Assembly (NCBI GenBank): GCA_007644065.1
Contig: VJWN01000001.1
Location: forward strand, 2,804,340-2,868,339
DNA length: 64,000 nucleotides
From: Margaritispora aquatica
Taxonomy: Eukaryota > Ascomycota > Leotiomycetes > Helotiales > Discinellaceae
Reading direction: 5' to 3'
The translations under genes and the position numbers were made by a program. The notes beneath the pieces are model-generated. The model saw nothing but the letters and a program-made list of their open reading frames with translations. It did no database searches and was not told the origin of the DNA. How positions within the stretch are numbered: the first letter of the stretch is position 1; the number at the start of each line of letters is the position of its first letter. Positions 1-10,625 of the stretch are shown piece after piece.

Positions 1-711
1 TATGCAACACAAAAGCTCCACTCTCAACAGCAAAAGTCTGTGACAGACTTCTACATCCTTCACGACTCATGGACCACAATGCAGGGCCGCCTGGGTGTTC
101 TCTGACAGGAGGCCAAGCAGCGACATGGATTTCCGGTCCCTGCAAGCAAGTGTGGTATTTCAGAAGCGGCTGGATATGTTCCCAACAAGCAAGGGCGCTG
201 ACTTTGCCCACACCCGGAAGAGCGCTGACGTTATGTAAAGTGTTACCTCCTGTGGCATCACCAAACACTGTACGCTCCATGTGCGTCGGCTTGAGCTTTC
301 TGCGCACACTCAAGACCTCTCCATCGGCTCCAATGGTGGCTTGCGAGATATACAGCGAATTGTTCGAATTCTCCGAGAAACCAACACAGACGGCGATTTT
401 GTGTTCCGCAGCTGCCGCACATATCTTTTTCATCTCTGGTGAATCAATCTTAAGGCTGTTCTTTGTGTACAGAATTGACATGTCGAAGTCGACTGGGCGA
501 GACCTATGTTTGGTGTGAATTAGTGAATCTTGGGTATGGCTGGGCAGACCTACCAGATCCATGCTGGGTATCCTGGAATCCAGCATTCAGGAAATGCTAC
601 AATCTGTGCACCATTTGAAGCTGCTTCTGCAATAAGCTTGCATGTTTTGTCCACTGTCTTTGGCAGGTCAAGCCAAACTGGTTCCGCTTGAGTGACTGCT
701 ACTTTCACCAT
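1..711 (-). CDS. Nitrilase (carbon-nitrogen hydrolase), 3' part outside window
   Basis: Cleaves nitriles to acids (or cyanide to formamide in the cyanide-hydratase branch); probably cytosolic. Exon 1 is 554-711 and starts [20 protein letters not shown] 50-bp intron (504-553, donor GTAGGT, acceptor ATAG) joins in frame to exon 2 at 503-1. All three catalytic positions of the family are visible: Glu in [10 protein letters not shown], Lys in [15 protein letters not shown], and Cys in [14 protein letters not shown]. The start was chosen because the family begins right there; the 30 residues upstream in the open frame look unlike it. The C-terminal part lies beyond position 1, so substrate class (aliphatic, aromatic or cyanide) cannot be decided. 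The next gene on the same strand upstream is the 533-aa orphan. Confidence 0.9.
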
Positions 712-1195
712 TGTGCAAATTCTTCTAGTCCAAGAAGTAAGTCGGATTCTCAAATGCAATATTGTGTATTTCACAAAGGGGTTATCTGCTATGCTATATA
801 TCAAGAGCTTTTGGAGCTATCACGATTCAATTGCTGCTATGTTGCGGAATTAGAGATTCCCGCAACGATAGGAGCTCGTGCTGGTTCTGGACTGGTCCCA
901 CAGATCTGATCATACCTCGCTTGCTGGCTCAAAAGTGGAGCGGGGTTGATCGGAATTATCTCCGCACTAGATGTTTGCTAATATTGTTCTCCTAGTCAAA
1001 GTACTTGGAGCCATGTCGCAATTTAATATTTGTGCACTAGGTAGTCACTGCCGTCACGGTCATAGTGGCTACAGAGTCAGTAGTGGAACATTGTTGAATG
1101 GAAATCTAATTATTCTCAAAAACACGCAGATACTCGCTTATCAGTCTACCTCCTGTTCTCGTGCTCATGACTTTCAGAAAATCAAACATATGGTT

Positions 1196-2797
1196 CTAAT
1201 GATCCTGTCGATCAAGCTTGCCTTTCAAGCGACCATCATCAAGAAGACTGCCAAACATTGCAGCTTCAAATAGATGATTTACTTGCCAAGCATGGAAATT
1301 CGCATGGGCTATCAGCCATGTCATCTCGTCTATCAGCCCCAAACTATAAGTTTTCGCCATGGCCATGTTGAGATTCGCAGCGATGGCATCCTCGCTCTCT
1401 TGGCTGACGACTCCCTTTCTGACATAGTCCATCGGAGCCGTCGCTAGACATCTCCAAAGCTCGCACAGCTCAAGTGTAGGATTAATAAGCAGGAATCTCT
1501 CAACGTGATCGCATGGGTCGCCGCCATTGCAGGCATTTCGTAATGGCCTACTGAATCCAGTCGTTCTCAAATCAACATCGAAAGCTTCATCAAAATCCGC
1601 TTCTCGCTGTTCAGCCTGCGATTTCCTCGCCCTGGAATACCCAAGCAACGCCCGTCTGCAGAATCCATGTCTGTTGTTCTGAATGTGCCATGTGTACAAA
1701 GTAGCACACATCCTCGCAACAGGCTCCCTCCACCTTTCCGTGAACATTCTCGCACCGGTGTTCGAATATGCATCGTAGACGTTCCTCAACGCTTCTTCAC
1801 TGACAATACCCGTGTCAGCGATATCAGCTGTGTTCAGAAAGGCATTCATGACCTCGGAATTGTGCAAATCCGAACCCACGTCCACGACGTCGGTGCCAGG
1901 AGAAGAAAATACCATGTCACTGACCACAGCCGCTGGGTCGAAGCCACGTGCGATTGTCTCAGCTGACATACCCATCAAGCTGCTTTCCGAGAAGAACACA
2001 GTCTGGGCCATTCGTCTATTCATCTTCGCTATCTTTCCACTAAGCACTTTCTTATGCTTACTCTCCAGCTCGACCTTGCCTGTGATATAGCGCATTCCAA
2101 TATCAACACCAGCTCGCCGCTCTCTCCCGGCTGGCGAAGCGAGAGCATGTGGATCTGCTCCAGCTGTACGGATCAAGTCTTCGAATTCTGGGAAGACTTT
2201 GTGATAGCTATGCTCGTAGTAGAATACCATATCTACACAATAGTTGGAGTACAGCGTCTGTGAATCATAGGCTCCAATCAACATGTTCGCCATGCCGCAA
2301 CCCCATAGAGCACCATTCTGTGCAAGTGGGATGGGCCAGGTGTCTGCTCCCATGAGCTTTAGGACCTCAGGTGGTGCAGGACCAAGACCATGTCCTTTGC
2401 TGGGCAGGATGAATCCCTTAGCATGACATTCAGCCTTCCAAGCCAGTAACTCGTCTGAGAGTTTGGGCTCATAGAATGCCTGCGTCGATGTGGAGGTAGG
2501 AGATGGAGCAGTGACATCTGAGAAGACTTGTGTTACGAATTGAAGTGCCTCGTTTGTAAGCTCGTCAAGTTTAGGAAGTGAGCCAGAGCCAATGAGCTTG
2601 CGCGCCTCGGCATAACCTGGGTGGATGGGGAAGGTAGGTGGACTCTCTTTGTCATATGTTTCGCCCCAGAAGTACGGTATAGTTGCCGTGCTGCGGATGG
2701 ACGGCGTCGAATCTGTGGAAGTAATAGGCTTTGTGTCTAAGGTGACGACTTCTGTCGGGCCTTGAAGCCGGACTCGCTTGCTAAGACAACCTCCCAT
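1196..2797 (-). CDS. Orphan 533-aa protein with N-terminal MGGC lipidation-type motif
   Basis: I do not recognise this family. It is an intact single-exon frame of 533 aa starting MGGCLSKRV. Gly2 and Cys4 next to basic residues form a typical N-myristoylation/palmitoylation signal, so membrane tethering is inferred. Residues 1-50 are low-complexity; the rest is compact, probably mostly helical and rich in Trp and His. Conserved-looking stretches are GALWGCGMANMLIGAYD, FYYEHSYHKVFPEFED, SSPGTDVVDVGSDLHNSE and HANFHAWQVNHLF near the C-terminus. Clustered acidic residues and His could bind metal, but I cannot name a reaction. It sits between the nitrilase and a broken terpene synthase, all on the minus strand, so a role in specialised metabolism is possible. 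Confidence 0.8.
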   Translation of the reverse strand: MGGCLSKRVRLQGPTEVVTLDTKPITSTDSTPSIRSTATIPYFWGETYDKESPPTFPIHPGYAEARKLIGSGSLPKLDELTNEALQFVTQVFSDVTAPSPTSTSTQAFYEPKLSDELLAWKAECHAKGFILPSKGHGLGPAPPEVLKLMGADTWPIPLAQNGALWGCGMANMLIGAYDSQTLYSNYCVDMVFYYEHSYHKVFPEFEDLIRTAGADPHALASPAGRERRAGVDIGMRYITGKVELESKHKKVLSGKIAKMNRRMAQTVFFSESSLMGMSAETIARGFDPAAVVSDMVFSSPGTDVVDVGSDLHNSEVMNAFLNTADIADTGIVSEEALRNVYDAYSNTGARMFTERWREPVARMCATLYTWHIQNNRHGFCRRALLGYSRARKSQAEQREADFDEAFDVDLRTTGFSRPLRNACNGGDPCDHVERFLLINPTLELCELWRCLATAPMDYVRKGVVSQESEDAIAANLNMAMAKTYSLGLIDEMTWLIAHANFHAWQVNHLFEAAMFGSLLDDGRLKGKLDRQDH

Positions 2798-3801
2798 GGT
2801 TACAAGTGCTTTCGAGGATAAGTAATGAAGTAATGTCTAAGCTAAAAGTAGAGGTTCCAAGATAGGAGGAATTGCTGCCTTCATAAACATCTTTGGAGAA
2901 GGACCGACTATTATACCTGCCGATTTGGCCAGACCGACTCCATTCCTCATATCACTCAGATGACCCGCTTCACGAAGTGGACTTTTCCAACAACGTATCT
3001 ATCGGATTCATGCTGCATACTTCGGTATTCCAGTGAGAGAAGGTGTTCATCTTGTGTGCCTTTACTGGAAGGGAAAATATGGAACATCTTGTCATTGGAC
3101 AATGTCTTCATGATCATGTCATTTTTGGGCTTCTAATCCCTTTTCTCAAGATTTCTCGATGATTAAGCTGCGAAGCTACGATATAATCGAGTTCTGGAAG
3201 GATCTTTCTCGTTTAAGTTCGAGTTGATACTCCCCATATCCTAGCACTGTGTAACACAAAATCTGAATCAAACGGTGATTCTAGCCGTTGCATCGTGTAT
3301 TTCGGTAGCAGCTATCATATTTGCACGACTTCCACAAGTTGGTCACAATAGGAGTCGCTCGGAGGGGCTCAATGGCCGTCTGGACGCCTCCTTGCATCTC
3401 GACAGCTCCTTGCGTCTTGCTGTATACCGATTGGGCGCCAAGGGTTCCGTAGAGAATCAAGCGAAGCTCGCGGCTCCCACTTTTTGATGCAACCCGATTC
3501 ATGAATTGTTATAACGACTTAATAGACTGACCGTGCAGACAACCCTTTAGCATTGTGCATCGTGCGAACCTAACGTGTGCCCCTTGCGTGCGTCGGCTAA
3601 ATCCCCGAAGCGATAAGGGGGAGCGGGCTGATAGGGGCTTTGAAGTCTTCAAGTATTTTTTGTTGCAGATGTAAGGGATGGAGGGATGCGGTTGGTACGC
3701 GTCAGTACATATCTCTTCAATTCGGATTCTATGCGAGAGACTCGCTTTATTGTTTTTTCCTTTTACGGTGCTAAATCCAACAGAAAATTGTCCTTCAGTT
3801 C
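2798..3801. other. Gap without a supportable gene
   Basis: Upstream region of the 533-aa orphan and downstream flank of the broken terpene synthase. The open frames here (for example 3281-3502 minus) are short and look random. No repeat or RNA gene seen. Confidence 0.5.
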
Positions 3802-5027
3802 TCAAGAAAGAAGGTGAAAAATCCATGTTCGCAACACCATTTCTCCAAGTCTATACCTCTCGCATATAAAACTCCAATCATAAATTCCTCTCGCTCATGC
3901 CCCAACAACTTTCGCATGCTCTGCTAGGCAGGCTTCCAAGCTTGGAAGAAGTAACTTGAGTTTTGCCACGAAATCTGGCACAGCGGCTGTTCTCTATCTG
4001 CAACATAATTGAATGCTTCTTGTAACGAGCATGCATTGAGCTCTTGATACACGGCAATCATATTGTGTTTGTGATCTCCTGTCCTCTGTTCTCTTTTGTA
4101 TGAGCATATATCCTGCCAGTGTATGCATTAGCTTACACCCATACATAATGTCCAATGATGTTCAAAACTAGACTTACATTTGTCAAAATTGCAGCGTCAA
4201 GCGCAAGCCGCCTCAGTTCGGACACCACCCCGTGATCTAATTCTGTATTGTCGAAGTCCTCATACAGGAGTAAGAAATCAAAAGAAGGTTGGATGCCGAC
4301 CGTCACCCGTCGAAGATTCATGTAATCATCCAATCCTCGGCAGACGAGGCTCTCCCTACCTCGGGATTCTTGTACAGAGGCAGTCATCGAGTCGCTTAAG
4401 CTCCTGGCGAAGCGCCGACAGAAACTACTTGTCCCAACTGCACGTGCACGTTGCCAGAAACTTGAGCTAGTCAGCAAAGCTCAGCTCAGTTCCACCGAAG
4501 CAAACGCAACAACAAAAGAACAATATCGCAACTTGTCTTTGGAACATGAGCACTAGCGAATATTCAAAATCTTTCCTTGTCACGATCGGAACCCTGCATC
4601 AGGTCAGTCCAGCTGCCTAACCTCTACCAAATTCAATTTCCTACCTCAAGATATCCTGAAATGCCATAATGAGTTTCGCGGGATCTCGCCCATCCATGGA
4701 GTCTGTCATATCGTCAAGCAAGAAGAATACAAAGCACATGTCTAGCCAATGCCTTAAGTGCTGCGGGCTGGCATGTGGCATTGTAAATGATGCAAACAGG
4801 CCGAAGTCCTGAGTAACCACTTCGTTGATGGTGAGCCCGAAAGTGAATACCCATTGTGAGCTCTGTTTTGTTGTGATGCTTTGAGCTGGGTTCTGTTGCT
4901 CTGGGATGAGGAAATTGGGGAGCAGCGAGGGGATGGTGATTTTTGTTGTTATTAGAGATGGCGTTCCTGAGGTTGAGGTTGGTGTTGGTGTTGAAGGTAT
5001 TAGCTGAACAAAGTTATGGATAAACAT
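3802..5027 (-). pseudogene. Class I terpene synthase, disrupted
   Basis: Remnant of a fungal sesquiterpene-type cyclase. Exon 1 (about 5027-4646) carries the first metal motif DDMTDS (4699-4716) in FVFFLLDDMTDSMDG. After an intron of about 180 bp, exon 2 has FWQRARAVG and RRVTVGIQPSFDF. A further intron (about 4115-4178) joins LTN to DICSYKREQ, giving the NDxxSxxxE second metal motif (4086-4112). Downstream, homology (QEAFNYVADRE) shifts frame near 3985-4005 into AAVPDFVAKLKLLLPSLEA. That frame then meets TGA at 3895-3897, where a family Trp is expected, before the conserved end ARGIYDWSFICERYRLGE. Both metal motifs and the C-terminal Arg-Tyr pair survive, so decay looks recent. A sequencing error could explain one lesion but hardly both. 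Confidence 0.8.
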
Positions 5028-5847
5028 TGTTGGTGGGGATTGTGATTCTTTTGTTTTTTGTTAGACAGAGCTTACTAGGCATAAAATCAAGAGAATTTTT
5101 ATACTCTATCTTTGTTGTCACTGGTAGATTCACAGTGCACAGTGATTTTGTTTTCTAATATTCCATGAGCCAGGTTGTTGGGAGTCGTTGGGGATCACAA
5201 AATGCAAATCGGGGAGTACAGGAAATGTTGCATGACATGATCTTGCATCGCATGCAGTAAATTGCTTTCAATGAAGCACATTCGTTGATGCTATGCTGTG
5301 TGAAATGGGTCGCTTATTACTGCACCGAGCAATAATATCCACGCAGTGCTTGGCGTCTATGAAAGCAATGAGTTGAGCTAATGAGTTAACGTCGATATTG
5401 TTTCGAGAAGAACTATTCTTTCTTGGAAGAGACATACTATTGAAGTCTACAGGCGTTACTACACACGTGTGATGTCCACACTAGAGGGCAAGCAAAAACA
5501 ACATAATTCTCGAAGCGAATTTGAAAAGGGGCTCGAGCCGAGAAATCAACTAGATGTGCAAATCCAATCCCCACCAAAAGACATCACCGTTGAATAGAGA
5601 CACAGCATAATGTGTTTATCTATCTAGGTACCCAGAATTATTTTACGCTGCATTGAGTTTTACGCATTAGCTTGGGAAGACGACTAAGCTGAAATCTAGT
5701 TCATCGTCAGCTCCTATGGTTTGTTCTCCCCTACGAACCAACGCTGCACACTGACACCACATCTCGCCAGTCACAAACTGCTCAATTCTTGCTTACGTTA
5801 CTGCGCGGATTTACTGAGCTTGAGTGTTACATGATAAATCATTCATC
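5028..5847. other. Intergenic region
   Basis: Common upstream region of the broken terpene synthase (minus) and the small Cys/His protein gene (plus). No open frame worth naming and no clear repeat. Confidence 0.5.
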
Positions 5848-6558
5848 ATGTGTAAGTTACATTTGATTCACGTAAGTGCACGCTCGTTTCTTCTCCCTCC
5901 AGAAATTCGAGATTTTCGAAGATTCGGAATTGGTTTTTGGGCCAAGTCTCTAACTCATCGTTGATATTGCTTTGAGGAGTGATCTAATAGATCGTCTATC
6001 TTGATATAAAACGACTCTGGCGTTTGAGAATCTCTACTAACTCCTCAACAGTACGTCTGCGGACACATCAAGCGCCTCGAAACCGCACCCTGCCACGTCA
6101 ACCGCCCCAGCAGCCCAGCAACCATCAAAGCCCTCACCAAGGCACAAGCTGCTCGGCGCGCTCCCCGTCTTACGCACAAAGTACCGACCAACTTTCTCCG
6201 CAACAGCTTCATGGCGACCGAGCTGCAAGATCAGCTCAATCAACACCTCACGTACAAAGCCGATGCTCTCGTGAACCTCTGCACGACGGTCCCGGATGGC
6301 GAGAACTTTGCTTGCTCGCCCGATGAGTTTGAAGCGGTGGTTCATGTTCCTGTTTTCACAAGAGGTGCCCACATGAGGTTCATCTGTAAGGCGTGTAGAG
6401 ACGGCGCGGAGTGGTGGGGTAAGGGTAAGAGTATGTATGAGATGGAGGTCCTGTTGGAGGCGAATGGATGGGTTGTCCCTGGTGAGCAGGAAGATCCGGA
6501 GGAATTCACGATGGGGGCGAAGAGCAAGGGGAAGGGGAAGGAGAGGAGTGATAAGTGA
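5848..6558 (+). CDS. Small Cys/His-motif fungal protein, two exons
   Basis: Hypothetical protein of about 176 aa. Exon 2 (6052-6558) reads YVCGHIKRLETAPCHVN through to a Lys-rich end KSKGKGKERSDK. A good acceptor (CTAAC branch, then CAACAG) precedes it. I place exon 1 at 5848-5871 (ATG TGT AAG..., donor GTAAGT at 5872). The resulting start, Met-Cys followed shortly by Tyr-x-Cys-Gly-His, is typical of many short fungal proteins. A competing exon 1 at 5831-5851, with an equally good GTAAGT donor, is also in frame. The CxH...C arrangement may bind zinc; function unknown. If the intron is ignored, an ATG at 6211 would give only 115 aa and lose the motif. Confidence 0.6.
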
Positions 6559-7350
6559 AGGCGAGGTACGATTGAATGTGTGGAGATGAGTTCACTTGAA
6601 TAAATCCTTTTGGTAATACTTTTGGTAAGAGATTCGGACTACGCAGACCGTTGTTGGAGCTAACTTTGATGTTGATAGTACAAATAGATACGTCCTGATG
6701 ATGGGAAGTGCGATGGCAAGGAATGGGTGAATGCGGAAATATGATGCGTATAATGAGAACTACAAATACAACATAGAATACAGTCGCTATTCTAACGCCT
6801 AATATCTCTCTCTCAAGTCCATCAGATGTTCTTGGTCTTCTCTTTGGACACCCAAACCGCTCAAATGCAACCCGATCGTCTAAGTTCACACCCTGCGAAG
6901 CTACCCCCCCATAATCCATAATCCATAACCCATAACCCCATTGATCATAAATCATAACTCGTACAGCAAATGCTAGCACATGCCTCCAAAGCAAGCACAT
7001 CAAAAATTCCTGTTCTAATGCATCCCATTCTTACAAACACAGTACGTCGAGCTATTCTGATACCGAAATCTTGGTCCAAAACAAAAACATAAAGCAAAGG
7101 CGAATCCTCAGCTCCAAAAATGACGTCGATGTTCTTCAGAGTTGCCACGCCACATTGCAAAGATGAAGAATCTTGGTAATGCATAAAAGAAGCGGTGAAA
7201 CCTCTCATATTTGTCGATCCGATCTAGAGTTTGCAGTGCCTTGGAATAACTTGTGGCGATGTCCGCTTCCGGGAGTGGGGTGGGATAAGCCAAGGGATCC
7301 CGTCTTAAGATCGTGGTCATGTGACCCTAATTCTCGCCTCCCTTCATGGC
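6559..7350. other. Intergenic stretch with convergent 3' ends
   Basis: Lies between the 3' ends of two converging small genes. It contains a short direct repeat (ccataatccataatccataacccataacccc, near 6907-6938). A 70-codon minus-strand frame (7108-7320) begins just past the stop of the next gene; it could be a tiny gene but has no support beyond being open. Confidence 0.4.
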
Positions 7351-7718
7351 TCAATTTTTGCTTTGGCGACTTCTGCCTCGAGTTTTCTATATTTGAAGTC
7401 AGTATGGATGATAATCAAGTTGAAATTGATGAAGAGAGGGAGTGGTAATAAAGAAGAAAGACTGCTTACATCTTTACTGCCTCTCGAGAAGGCAACTTCC
7501 GTCACATGTTCGGCTTGCCACCTATTCTCTTCATAGAGCAAATTCAAGGGCTTTCCATCAAACATTAAGTCAGAATCGTCAATGCTGTATGGCAGCTTCC
7601 AAGATTCCGCGTTGATATCGATTTCTTTCTCCGCTGGAACACTTGAGCGAACATTGGTGATGAGGTAGTATCGCGGCGAGTCCTTGTGACTCTTGGTGGT
7701 ACTATGACTGGAAGGCAT
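7351..7718 (-). CDS. Small orphan protein, 94 aa, two exons
   Basis: Unrecognised. Exon 1 is 7470-7718 (83 codons, starts MPSSHSTTKSHKDSPRYYL); intron 7387-7469 (GTAAGC...ATATAG); exon 2 is 7351-7386. The spliced protein ends in a basic tail, KTRGRSRQSKN. The composition is protein-like (ITNVRSSVPAEKEIDINAE, LLYEENRWQAEHVTEVAF), with mixed charge and no signal peptide or membrane span. Without splicing the frame would run to 124 aa with a hydrophobic stretch encoded by the intron, which is less likely. Confidence is limited by size. Confidence 0.5.
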
Positions 7719-9397
7719 ATTGATGATAAATGTGTATTGTGACGAGATTTTCCCTGAATATGAGGTGATGAAGAGGGTTGAGCTGGAGACGAGGTTCTCT
7801 TTGTATGGAGGGCGAAGAGTTTATGTCGAAGTTGTAGGGCTGAGCTCGGCTATAGGGCTCGTATACGAATGTGGTGTATTCTTTGTTGGGACCAGCGTTA
7901 TTTGTTGGCAGTCAATGTTCTCACTGCGGTGATCCGAATGCTCACTAACAAATCGATTTGCAAAATTTGATTTCGTACAACCACAACCACGGGGGTTGGG
8001 CCCAACAATATATATCCCATTTTTCCAAGCTCGGTGTCTTACTGTGCCCCTGACGACACGACACCAGCACATTGTGCTGTTCCGAGTAAGCTGGTGTTGG
8101 CAAACAGCAGGGCAAGGAAGAAGGTCAGTGGATGCGTCAATCGCGGAGATGCATGACACGATGAGCCTTTGGTGATCCGGGCACGCTGAATCGTGTGGCT
8201 CAGTCCTCAAAGAGTGCGGTGAAGCGCGGCTGTCTCGGGCTGAGGGCGAGGGAGAAACACTATCCCGGCAGATGTCCAGGCTGTGTTTTCACTTCTCTAT
8301 GAACATGATACATACGCACGATACGATGCGATGAACAGCCTGAGCTTTTTCGATGCAACTGGGCACCATTGGGTCATTGCACACACCTGGAACATCTCAT
8401 TTCCGTCGAATGCTGGTTGCCCATCTTCTCTGGCTTCGTGAGGGTGTTTACAAATCTCCCGATCTCCGGAATCGACACCAGACCGGGAAAAGCATCACCT
8501 GTTGATCATTACTTACATGTGAAGGTCTATCCACGATCTTACATGCGATTTCTCCCTGGAGGCCTAGCCGATCTGGTTTATCTTGTCTGTTTCTACAGCA
8601 TCTGATTCTGAAGGCCATGCCATTCTGAGACTGCCATCTGGCTCAGACGATGATGATGCATGAGGTGAGCATTAGGTCAGATGAGTCGTGGATGTGATAC
8701 AACACGTTCCAACTTGGGCTTCTTATCTTGGGTGTCAACTTCGATCCGCCAACCCGTCGGCATAATCACAAATTCTTGTAGCCGGCGTGGTTGTGCTCGC
8801 TGGCTGAATGACGGACGAGGTGCATTCTTACTATTACGGGTTATGTTGTTGGTGTGTTGTGGGGAGAAGAAATATCCGAAAACTTCGAATCATTGCGTTT
8901 AGTGTTCCATCATGATGGTAGAGAAGACGCCGCGGAGGTTGTTGCGGCAGTGATAAGAGAAGATCAATGTGCAAAAAGATTCACAATTATTTGAGATAAC
9001 AAAGTCTTCACCGCAAAAAGCTATCTAGGTACAGAATCCCACCGCCAGTTCATCCTGCAGATACCGTTGCCACATGGGAAGGGAGGGGCCATGCTTGCAT
9101 GGCGGGGTAGTCTCCGTTACAGAAATACGCCGCGTAGTCGGGACACCGTGGCCGTTGGGATAGCATGAGAACGATGTCGCATCTAGAAGAAAAGGGTCGC
9201 TAGGTATGTCAAGCCTCATTATGCTTATGCTTGACTTACGTATCATTTTTATTCGTTCATCTAATGTCAAGTGCGATGCATCTACATGAAGCCATGCTGT
9301 GTTGCTACCCATACGATATCATTATCCTATTTACAGTTCACTCTGACTCAAGTTCCGCTTTTCATGAACCTTCCTTCCTTCCTGTTGTCTCATCACC
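7719..9397. other. Gene-poor stretch
   Basis: No gene I can support. A minus-strand frame at 9025-9312 has a possible 40-bp intron (GTAAGT...CCTAG), but neither spliced nor unspliced form resembles a known family. Confidence 0.45.
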
Positions 9398-10131
9398 TTA
9401 GACTAATGACTTCCTGCCTGCATGCTGCTTCCCTTCTCCTTGATTACGCTTCGGCTGTGCTTTCACAAGCACCTTGAAGTTATCACCTGTTGATCCAACA
9501 GCGTGAACCAAACAATCATCTCCGTATGGCCATTCGCCTACGAAGTCTGCCTTTTCATCGTACTCGGCAAACGACTCCTTTGTCACTTCGTCGTCAAGTA
9601 GACAAGTTTTTGCTGCCTCAAGAGCCGCCTTGCGTGTTGTGTATGTGCCCTCGACTTCAGTTGTTTGAATTCCTCCTATGCGGTCATCGATGTAGTCAAT
9701 GGTTGTTTGAAGCACTATATGAGGGCAAGATTAGAAATTGTTCATCACTAAGTAAGCGAGTACTTACCATAATGCAAGACGCCTTCAACTTCTCCACTAG
9801 CATTGCCCTTAAGGCCAAAGACATTAGGCTTTGTGTCCAGACGAACCACGAACTGTTGTCCAGCAGGAGCTTTCGCGAAGACAAGAACACCATCGGGATG
9901 CTTCCATTCCCCTGATTTAGCCTCCTCCTTCACTTCGAATACCTCAAAGTCATCCTTGAGGTAGCCTTCCGATGCTAGAGCAGAGTTTGCTGCGAGCTTT
10001 GCGGCAGTAAGAGATGTGAATGTACCGAGGATATCTGTTATTTGGGTTGAGCCTGACTTGTCCTCATGGTAATCTATGATTGTTCTCTTAACATGGAATA
10101 GGAGCTCTTCGTTTTGTTGTGATGCGGACAT
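9398..10131 (-). CDS. Orphan protein built of two copies of one ~95-residue domain
   Basis: Spliced protein of 226 aa. Exon 1 is 9768-10131, intron 9715-9767 (GTAAGT...TATAG), exon 2 is 9398-9714; joined length is in frame. The two halves are clearly related. Copy A runs from VKRTIIDYHEDKSGSTQITD through GTFTSLTAAKLAANSAL to VVRLDTKPN. Copy B runs from LQTTIDYIDDRIGGIQTTEV through GTYTTRKAALEAAKTCL to VLVKAQPK. The intron falls at the junction, as expected if one exon was duplicated. There is no signal peptide and no membrane span, so it is probably cytosolic. I recognise it only as a fungal protein of unknown function. Confidence 0.8.
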
Positions 10132-10459
10132 GTTTGCTTTTGATATGATTTGAATACTGGTATTTGTGTTTGAGCTTTGTTTGCTTATGTTTGATTCTCA
10201 AAAAATTGGCAATTGAAGTTTAGTGACCTTTTAAATAGCCCTTATTGCATCATCTCCTGTCTGTCATCGGCGAAATCGAGAGACTTTAGCCACGTGACGA
10301 CATTTGAGTTGATGGGGTGAGGTCAAAATATGGCATGATGCCGCCACATTTGCATCTTTGTGTTACGACATTCCACATCGAATTGGAAGACGACCATGCA
10401 CTTCCCCTCATCATTTGCATGGTGGTATGATCAAACATCTCGTAAGGTGGCTCGATGCG

Positions 10460-10471
10460 AGAAGCTTCTTT
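10460..10471 (+). promoter_or_regulatory. Possible heat-shock element upstream of the Hsp20 gene
   Basis: The sequence agaagcttctt holds the inverted nGAAnnTTCn unit recognised by heat-shock factor, about 155 bp before the Hsp20 start. Only one clear unit is seen; working elements usually have three. Confidence 0.3.
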
Positions 10472-10625
10472 CCCCGCAGCCGCGAACATCAGGGGCAAAA
10501 CAAGATGAGCAGATGAGTTCAACAACATGAGATCTGCTAGGATGTTATAAGTACCCACTTCATGATCTTAATGCTGTTGATTCTCATATCATACACAAAC
10601 TGTGTAGAATAAAATAAATCAATAA

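Noticed and set aside
9025..9312. 95-codon minus-strand frame with a possible 40-bp intron
   Set aside because: Neither spliced nor unspliced product resembles anything; intron is shorter than others in the window.
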